In this document: positions 51,706 to 61,402 of the stretch, piece by piece
How the letters are laid out: each line of letters starts with the position of its first letter
Position numbering within the stretch: the stretch's first letter is position 1
Assembly (NCBI RefSeq): GCF_047496725.1
Contig: NC_132970.1
Span: 7,399,501-7,463,500 of the forward strand
Length of the DNA: 64,000 bases
Direction: 5' to 3'
From: Anoplolepis gracilipes
Lineage: Eukaryota > Arthropoda > Insecta > Hymenoptera > Formicidae
Translations under genes and position numbers: made by a program
Notes under the pieces: model-generated
Told to the model about the DNA's origin: nothing
The model's input: only the letters and a program-made list of their open reading frames with translations
Database searches by the model: none

Positions 51706-54700
51706 GTGTATATACATATATATATATGTGTGTGTGTGTGTGTACGTGCGTGCTCGTATCGATTCCTTCCTCCTAGATAGACTACTCTCTCTACGCGCAT
51801 TTTTCGTATGCGATCCGTGTGCTGAGTTGAGATCGCTGATTTCCAATCCTGTCGCGAATGGTATTATCGATTGGTCACGTCGTCATATGGAAAAACATAG
51901 TTACACATGAATGTGGCATCTTTTCTCCCGTATTTTTATCCATTTTCTAACATTTCTCAAGGTAATGAGTCTACAATAAAAACGAGTGAACATTTTTTCA
52001 TTCTTTTCATCATAAAAAGCGATTTTTATATTCTGTCATTGTAGAATTTACTCAACTAATCGACTGCTAAAATCACATTGTCTTCACTGTGAATAAAATC
52101 TTACAAATGTCCAGTAATTATATTTCCTGTTAGATGGATTGATAAAATTAAAAAATTGATTAATTGAATGATGAATTTCATAATTACTACATAAAAGATA
52201 TTAGAATGAGTAACATTTTTCTTTTAAAGGATGAAATGGACAAAAGCATCATTATAGTTAAAAATTCTATCAAGTATTAAAAAATGTTGAAACGGAATAG
52301 GACTAATAAAAACCGAGTACAGTAAATAAATGTACTTATCTTGTGTAAAAACTCTCTTTAATGGTAATGAACATTTTGGTCCTTCCTTTGTACCAGGTTC
52401 AGCATACAAGAGAAAATAACGTTATTTACTCTTGTATTCTGAAGATGGTATAAGAAAGGACTGAAACGTTCATTACTATTAAAGAGAATTTTTACACAAG
52501 TGTATTTATTTACTGTGCTCTAATTTGCTCTATTCCTTTCTGACTTTGTTTATATTTAATACATTAGATCTTTTTTTTTTTGTTTTTTTTACTTCTATAA
52601 AGTATTATTGAGAGAGAGAAATTTAAAAATCTTACATTTGTCTAATCAGAATAAAAATATAAAAAAATATATGCTAAAAAATTATCAAAAAATTATAAAG
52701 AATAAAAATAATTATACTAGAATAAGAATAGATAATTAAAATATTAAATTAAATTAAAAGAATAGAATAGTTAGAATAATTATAAGAATAATAAATCTTT
52801 AATTAAAATTTTAAATTTTTTATATAATTAATAAATATTTTATTATATATAATATTTAAGCACAATAAGGGGACAGAATTAATCAATATTAATTGATATA
52901 TGTAGAATCAATAAAAAGATTTAAAAATATTTTTACTCGATTTAAGGAGCAGTTTTTTCAAAAAAATAGTAAAGATACTGTAGTCTACTAAAGATATTAA
53001 AGACATTTTTTTATCTTTCAGTATGTTATCTTTTAAAATAACAATACAATATTTATTCAAAAATAAAGAAAAAGATATATGTATATTGAATTTGGTATCG
53101 AAATCCAGTATGAATTGCTCTCCAGTCAATACATATCATTCATATATTCATTGTTTGATAAGTCGCGATAAATTATTAGTTAAATCATCTGGCTGGAGAA
53201 AGTGACTTCAACTTGTTCTACGTATATATTATATATGCATAGCGTGGTCCTTCATTATAGGACGCTGTTGGTCATCATAATGCTAACCCTTGTTTCGGTA
53301 CGCGAAAATTGAATTGGGCTGCGTACGCAAATGCCAATCTCATGGTATTAGAAGACGCTCCATTATTAGAAGAGGTTTCATGAAATTCTCGAATCATTTA
53401 CGTGTCCTGCTGAACATTTATCAAATTCATTTATATATACTGGGTCTACCATTATATTTATGATGTTGTGAATTGAAGGTAATGTTTTGTACTGTGCGAG
53501 GGGATTTGAAATCATTCTTTGAGAAAGCTTTATGTTTCATAATAACTGTGACTCTGTCACATTTATTTCATGAGTTCTGTAATGGAATTTTCCGGTTTTT
53601 CAAAATGATGCGAAAATATGAAGAAATAATTTCATATAAATCAAATGCATTGTTGAATTAATAATGTGAAAAAGTGTGTGTGTGTGTGTGTGTGTGTCTC
53701 TGTGTATGAAAGATATTTCACAGTTGAATCTTAGAATACGAGAGAGATCGTCAAAAAGACAAGTGCGATATCTCGAGAGAATAGAAGGGAGAAAAGTTTA
53801 ACGAGAGACTGTACGGATTTTTTACAGCTTTTAAATATTTATTAGGCTAAAAATCTTTTTGTATTTTAAACTTTGATATGTCTTTATTCTTTGCATATGT
53901 TTACGGTTATTATATTTCGTAGATTTTGTGTATATCATTATATATTTTGTTATACTTTTTACAAAGCATTGCGAATAGCGCAAATAGAACATGAATAAAC
54001 AGTCGAAAGATCTGACGAGTGAAAACGATTGTTTTATTTGCCACTCACGTAGTATTCAAATTTCATCGGTCAAGTGAACAAAGTGTTTCTCGCAATCACA
54101 TTCCTTCTGGAATATAACAAGATTAAATATTTTTGATATCAAATATTTTGAAATGTTTTTTTTTTTATTTCGATTTGTTTAAAATCTCGCGTTTCAAGTT
54201 TCTATAGCTCGTGTGCAAGTACGTATGAGGAATAATTTAGCGGTTTTTCAATACAGAAAAATACTGCAGAATTATTCTAGAAGCTTTTTAGAGTATTCTA
54301 CGTGCAAACTGCATCCGACACTCGACTAATCTCCGATTCTTTAATTCCCTAATTTCCGGCATACCGATAACGTTGGTAATCGCGGACCATGCAAGATTGA
54401 TTGTCATATACATAGAAGAACCTAAATAACATAACAAAACATAATGTTCTGTGTTTTATTCTTTTTTTCGTTCAAAGAGCGGAACATACTATTATAAATT
54501 CCATCAAGAATTTACGCGCAGGAGATAATCATTACGCATATAATAGGTAGTGAAATTTTGATTGCCTGGATCACGTCATAATGTCACAATGTGAGTTTTT
54601 TCTGATTTTGTCGTCAGCTATTGCAATGGGATATCTACTTCCTGGAAAAACATGGAAAACTTAGAATTCTCAGGAATTTATTTTGTATCCGAAAAAATCG

Positions 54701-57700
54701 GGGGAATTTTATTGAGATTCAGGTTATTTTTTCGAAAATTCTGTTTTTGATAATTTTATAAACATATTATAATCAGTTAGCAATGTGTATGAAACTGTTT
54801 CACTTTGTGAGAACTCATTAATTGTCGAAAGTTCTGGCTTTCTTTTTAATAATTTCATCATAAATTAAACAAATAGTTCTGGTTATTAAACAAAAAAAAT
54901 GGCTTGGGATAAACTGAGACGCCAAGTTCACGCTGCTTACTTTGCTTGCTGACAATGTTTTAAACATTTCTTATCATATTTTAAGCGCTTGAAAATATTA
55001 CAATAATTCTAAAAAATATTAGAATATTGCGTAAAAATATTAGACTATTAATCCTTTACTTAATATTATTATTTTTTGCATCTTCTAACTGTGTAGATGG
55101 GTCAGTGTATTTTGATAAGTTTTCTAATATGTAAAAATATTTTTAAAAATTTGAAAAAAATTTATATACATACTTCTTTGATCCTTCTAAATAAAGATTA
55201 AAATAATAAATTTGAAAAATAACTTGCTTAAATATATTATTTTATGATTATTCGTTTCCAAGAAATTACATTGTTAGAAAAATCACGGACCAAAATAACC
55301 CACTAGTGTGGAATAAGAGTTAATTAAACAAATTAATTCGTCCGAAATGCCGGCATACATATAAATAGCGAAGAGAGACGCTCGTATCTCAGTTCCTCTA
55401 TAATAAATTAATTGTACAAAAAACATCATTAATACTTTTACAATTGAATTTATGCACATATCAATACATTTATATATTTTGTATATATACATCTTATGTA
55501 TATAGAAAATGTATGTGTTCCAGTATGTGCATAAATTCATGCATAAGGTGATTATGTTTATGACTCTTTCTGTACATATGAACATAATAAATTATATATT
55601 TGTTCTATTATTTGTTAATGATTATGTTATTTGTTTGTGCATCAAAATATTTGAATAATTTAATATTTGTAAAACATAATACTCATATATAATATTCTTT
55701 CGTAATACTTGTACATAATATTCGCATCTATGAGATAATATTAAATATTAAATAAAATTAAATATAATATTGAATAAAAATATTGCACGTGATTTCTTGT
55801 ATACATGTATATTTCATGATTACCAATGTTATATATTCTAATTTTTATTATTATATTTTCTTCGTGATAAAAATTACTATTATATTATTTTGTCGTGGAG
55901 CAAAGAATATAGAGAATTAATACGTGCAGCGCAACTTCGTCGTTTCACCACCATATTTCTATATAACGCTTTTACGCGTATTTCGACTTCTTGCTTGACA
56001 GATAAATAGCACGTTCTTTCGAGAAGTACACGAGTGTCGACGGATACTCACGAATATCAAGTCTAACAATCGCGAATTCATTGGAAACGGTGATTCGGAT
56101 TGCGAAAGGGGAGAAAGTGAATATCTCGCGTGAACGAGTATCGGGAGTGCCGAATTGAAAGTCAGATGTTTGTTTCATTATATTATACATATATACATAT
56201 CTATAATCTTAATCCGCGAAAAAGTATATATCGAATTTTTTGTATATATGTATATAATGCGTTGTACGCGGTGATTTTATCATTCGTGCGGTAATATGTA
56301 AGCGAGAAGATACCGGCCCCATATAGATTTCGTATCAATAAACGTAATATTATATATCAAAATCGGGAGTGTCGTGCAAAATATCGTGCGACTGTTTTGT
56401 GAGTGTTTTTGAAGATGCATCAACGAAATATTAGAAGAAAATGGGCAGGTCTGGAATGGCATCGGGCTTTTATGGGAGCAATCAGATTTATTACGTATGA
56501 GATAATTTATTATTGTTTCCGGAATAAATTTTCTTGTCGCAATTATCGCATAACATATTTCATGCAATTCCACTTGGGTGGGTGAACTAGCGTCTCAAGT
56601 CGGAAAGTCATTAATGGTTGAAAATTTTGGTTTTTTTTTCAACAGTTCTAGAATTTTTTTATAGATAAATAAATAGTATCGGCCATTAAAAGACTAGCCT
56701 GGAAAAAACTCGGGACAAACTGAAACACTAGATTAACGCTGCGTCTCACTTTGTCCTTCGACAATTTATGTAATATTCTTGCCAGGTTTTCAGCACTTGA
56801 GAGTGCTGCAATAGTTCTAAAAAAATTCTATGCGTAAAAATTATTAAAATATTAATTATACAAATTAGATCGCGCGATTAGATGACATAAATGGGATTAC
56901 TGTTACATCAGCGTCTCGATATCTAATGTTTAATAAATATTCTAATAATTTTTACGTAGGAATTTACCTACAACTCTATTCAGAAAGTATAAGTAATTGT
57001 AGAACAACAAAAAAAATAACACGAAATCTTATTTAAAGTCGATAGAACAGTCGAAATATGACCAGCATCTTAATACTTGTAGGTTTGGCGTCTCGGCCAA
57101 TCTAATTTGTTTCATATTTTAATTTGTTTCATAATTTTTACGTATAGAACCTTCTCTGGAAATTAAAAATGATTAGACTGACACGAAATCTTATTAAAGT
57201 CGATAGAACTATTTAAATACGACCGTATCTCGGTATTTATACGTTTGGCGTTTCAGGCAATCTGTTTAATAAATATTGTAATAATTTTTATGTATAGAAA
57301 TCCTCTCTATGTGGAAATTAAAAGTGATTGCAGAATAACACGAAATTTCATTAATCGATACAACTATCGAAATATGACCAGCGTTTAATTCGATAGTTTA
57401 ATTTTTTTAATTAATACTTTGATAATTTTTATGCAGAATTTTTTATAGAACTATTGTGAAACTCTTAAGCGCTTCTGGCAAGAACTGTTTAAAAAATTAT
57501 CGGCAGACAAAGTGAGACGTAGCGTAAACTTAGCATCTCAGTTTGTCCCGAGCAGGTTTTTTAATTTAATGGCTAAAAACATGATAATGTATACTCAGCA
57601 ATGAGAGCCCATGCGCGGATGTTGATGCGTAAAGAAATTAATTCTTTTCACGAAAGAATTTTTAATTAGTGCACAGAGCACATATTTAGATTCTCATTTT

Positions 57701-59065
57701 TGAGAACTCTAAACCCCTCTATACTCCCCCCCCCCTAAAGAGATGTAGACGAGAAAAAATATCGAGGAGAAGTCGCTGAATCGGGAATTGAACCCGAGTC
57801 TTTCGCTTGCCGAGCGACTGCTCTTACCACTGAGCTATTCAGCCCCACATTTGTGTTCAATTCCCGATTCAGTAACTTCGCCCCGATATTTTTTCTCCTC
57901 TACATCTCTTTAGGGAGGTATAGAGGGATTTAGAGTTCTCAAAAATGAGAATCTAAATATGTGCTCTGTGCACTAATTAAAAATTCTTTCATGAAAAGAA
58001 TTAATTTCTTTACGCATCAACATCCGCGCATGGGCTCTCATTGCCGAGTATACATTATCATGTTTGTAAATATTGGAGCCGTATATATTTTCAAATTATT
58101 AATGGCTAAAACTATTCGTTTAATTGTGAAGAACTCTAGAACCATTAAAAATAAAGCCAGAGTTATTAACAATTAGTGAGTTTCTACGAAATAAAATGCC
58201 AATTTTACACACATCAGTCAGCCAGTCAAACAATTTAAAATATATTATAAATAAATATGAATATATATATTTTTTGTTGATATATTCAATATTTTATTAT
58301 TAATATAATATTGAATATGAAGTACATATTTTTCGCAATTATTAATACTAAAGAAATGAAAATTTTATGCAAGTAAAAAATACTTATTCATTTAATCATG
58401 AAAATATTTCCTTTACTTGGAAGTTTGAACAATAATACTTGGAAAATCAGAGAATTTTTAGAGACGTTTTTATAAGATTTGAGTAGACCCTCTGTGCGAA
58501 TTTAGTTTCTTAAATTGAATTAGATGAAAATCAAAGATTAAACAAGATTCAGAAACAGTTAAATAAATTGATTTTTAGTAAACACACATTTTGTTCCTTC
58601 ATTTTATGTTTCACTGATTATAATACAATGATTCTATTTAAAAGAATATAGGTATAATAAATCAAAATGCCGTTTTACTGCATCCCTTAAGGATTGTTAG
58701 TACGTGTCACGTATCTAATGTCTGCGAGATTTAATACAGGTATATCGACTATCGCGTTTTGCTCGCAAATGCGATAATTGTATGATTAATGTTACACGAT
58801 TGCGTAAATTTGACGCCCAGTATTATACGCTATCGTATTACGGTTGTTAAATATCTCACGTATTTTGAAATGTTTTTTGATGAACGTTGTAATATGTTGT
58901 GCTTAATAAACGTATATGTATAATTAGGATGATTGAACATTCATTATTTTAATGAATGAAAATTCAAAAAACACTGTATATACGAATGAATAGATACGAA
59001 CGATTCTTTTGTTTTTGTTTTGCATCAAACTAAATTTTGACATTGTCTTATTATGTGACATAATC

Positions 59066-59110
<45 letters not shown>

Positions 59111-61360
59111 TCATAATTGTGTACTTAATTGTATCATGATATAACGCATGTAAATATAAGTGTGTTATAACTGATTATATTACAGTGACCCAGCATAGCG
59201 AATGCTATGCTTATTGTTATTTGTATATATAATATTTTTATTTTCTCGCTAATCATCACATTTTTCTGAAAAATTATTTATTCTACTCTTCCCGAATCTA
59301 CGTTTCATTAACATATATATTTAGCATTTTTCTACGTTTATATATTGGTTTCAATTTTTTATATAATTGTGCCTTGAATTGAAATATGGTAAAATTATTG
59401 GTTATTAATTTAGCTTCATGTTTTTTAAATATTTTGTCATAAAACTGCACCGCATTTTTGGGTTGAATATCAGAGCCTTATTATTTCTTTTATAGACATA
59501 ATGATTTGTATTAATAATTCTTAAATGTCTCGAATTTTTTGTTTTATAGTTTATTATAATGTAGCTCAAATAAATCTTTTCTTATTTCGTCTTTTTTTGC
59601 GTCGTTTTGCATTATAGAAGCACAATTGTATCTTAGTGAATTTTCTTAGAGATGGTTATCTGGTTATTAATATCTCTCTCTTAAACGAATTTCATATCTC
59701 AGTTATGTGATTATAAAGATAACTAAATCTTTTTTAAAGTATTCTTTGAATGTATACTTATAATTTCTTCGTAATATTTTCTTTCTGGTATAATAATAAA
59801 ACTATATTATTTTTCTTCTATGTTTACGAAAAATGTTTGTTATCCAAATTAGCTTCAGGATCATTTTCATACTAGGTTTCCAGTTGGTCACGGAAAAATG
59901 TTCAGAATGAATTTATTACAGACATAATAAAAAATAACACGCACGTGCATCTATGTATTATGTATAGGATATACACATATTGTGGACAATATTTCGTGTT
60001 AAAGTATCACGGAAAAGACGTTTATGCATTTTTCATAACGCGAGCGCAATCGATTGAAGATGACGCATTCTCACTTCTGCAATAAAAGCTACAAATGTCG
60101 TCAGTTATTGTTTCTTGTTACAAGGCGTTATTTCGACATATTTCTCAATTACATTCTCATACTATAAGCGTGTTAGTTCTTAAGTCGAAAACGGATGAAC
60201 AATCACACGCACGATATACCTGCTAAGTAGCGTTTTTTTATACTAATCCGACATTTATCGTTATCATATAGCTAAACCATGAACTGCCTTGGAGATTTCT
60301 TTTTTTTTCAGCTATAATTCTTTGCGATTACATCTAAACCCGTTGCTGCATTTTCTCTTTTTTACTTTTCTGGAAGGATTGTTTTTGCATTTTCTTTCTG
60401 TTGCATAATTTATGCGATTGTTTCCTTTGCATGGATTAACTTGTGCAGAATTCTCTTCTCTTACTTTCTTTCTTTAACATTCATTAAATGATTACTAAAA
60501 GCAAAAACGTGTTATTCATTTGTTTGATGTAATTAATAAATCATGTTTTTCTCTTGTATTATTATTGTTTTGATGTAATTATTTGCTTTGTGCAATTTTT
60601 GTAAAACCATTTATCATAGCACTAATATTGTTGGTTCTATACTGTTGAGGAAAGCAATTTGATGCAATAGATGTAATGAAAAGTGGATATTAAATCCTGT
60701 CTATATTTTTATTTTTATAATTTTTAATATTTCATGATCGATTATAGATTATAAGTTTTATACATATATACACACATATATATATGGCTGTATATTAAAT
60801 TCAACCATTTGAGAAAATCATATAAATCAGCATTTGATACGGATTAGATTTGGAGCAATTAGATGTGGATATCGTTTGAATATGAGTAATTTCATAACTA
60901 GAAATAACGATCACTGATAATGATACTATTGCATCATTCAGAATATAGTACATAATATAATATCAATATTTTAAGTAAATTATCAATATTTCCAAGATAG
61001 CAAATTGCTAGCACAGCACGCAAATATACATTTTTTAATTACTAAAAATAAGAGATGCTAGCTTTTTCTAATTAATAAAATTAGTATATATGTATACATA
61101 CATATATATATATATTTATACAACAGAACTTATAGTTTAAAGTATTTTATTCATGGCAAAGTTTTTTAATTAGCATTTTTTACATAATTTAATACTCTAT
61201 TAAATTTATATTTATTTGTTTTTTATTTGCTTATGTAAAATTAAACAACTCGAGACTTATTACAAAAAACCAAACATCTTAATAGCGATCAATTAGTGTA
61301 TAATTGATATATGTTAAATTTTTCTATAGTAATCTTAAATAATAAAAGAAGCATAGAGAA

Positions 61361-61402
<42 letters not shown>

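Larger units (their letters stand above)
54806..58190. mobile_element. composite TIR element region (three related ends)
   Basis: One end sequence occurs three times: forward at about 54806-55040, forward at about 56586-56890, and reversed at about 57420-57578 continuing at 58099-58190. Shared segments include gggataaactgagacgccaa in the first copy, cgggacaaactgaaacacta in the second, and the complement of cgggacaaactgagatgcta in the third. The second and third copies would bound a 1.6-kb element, and the first is an extra or older end. Between them are tandem direct repeats (56995-57400). No transposase is seen, so the element is non-autonomous or decayed. Confidence 0.72.

Noticed and set aside
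54540..56580. Search for a transposase or reverse transcriptase between the TIR ends
   Set aside because: Only short broken frames (for example 55283-55585) with no recognisable motif were found.
57773..57844. Functional tRNA-Ala(GGC)
   Set aside because: Position 33 is C rather than U, the first acceptor pair is G.G, the anticodon stem has a mismatch and the G3:U70 identity pair is absent; kept only as tRNA-like.
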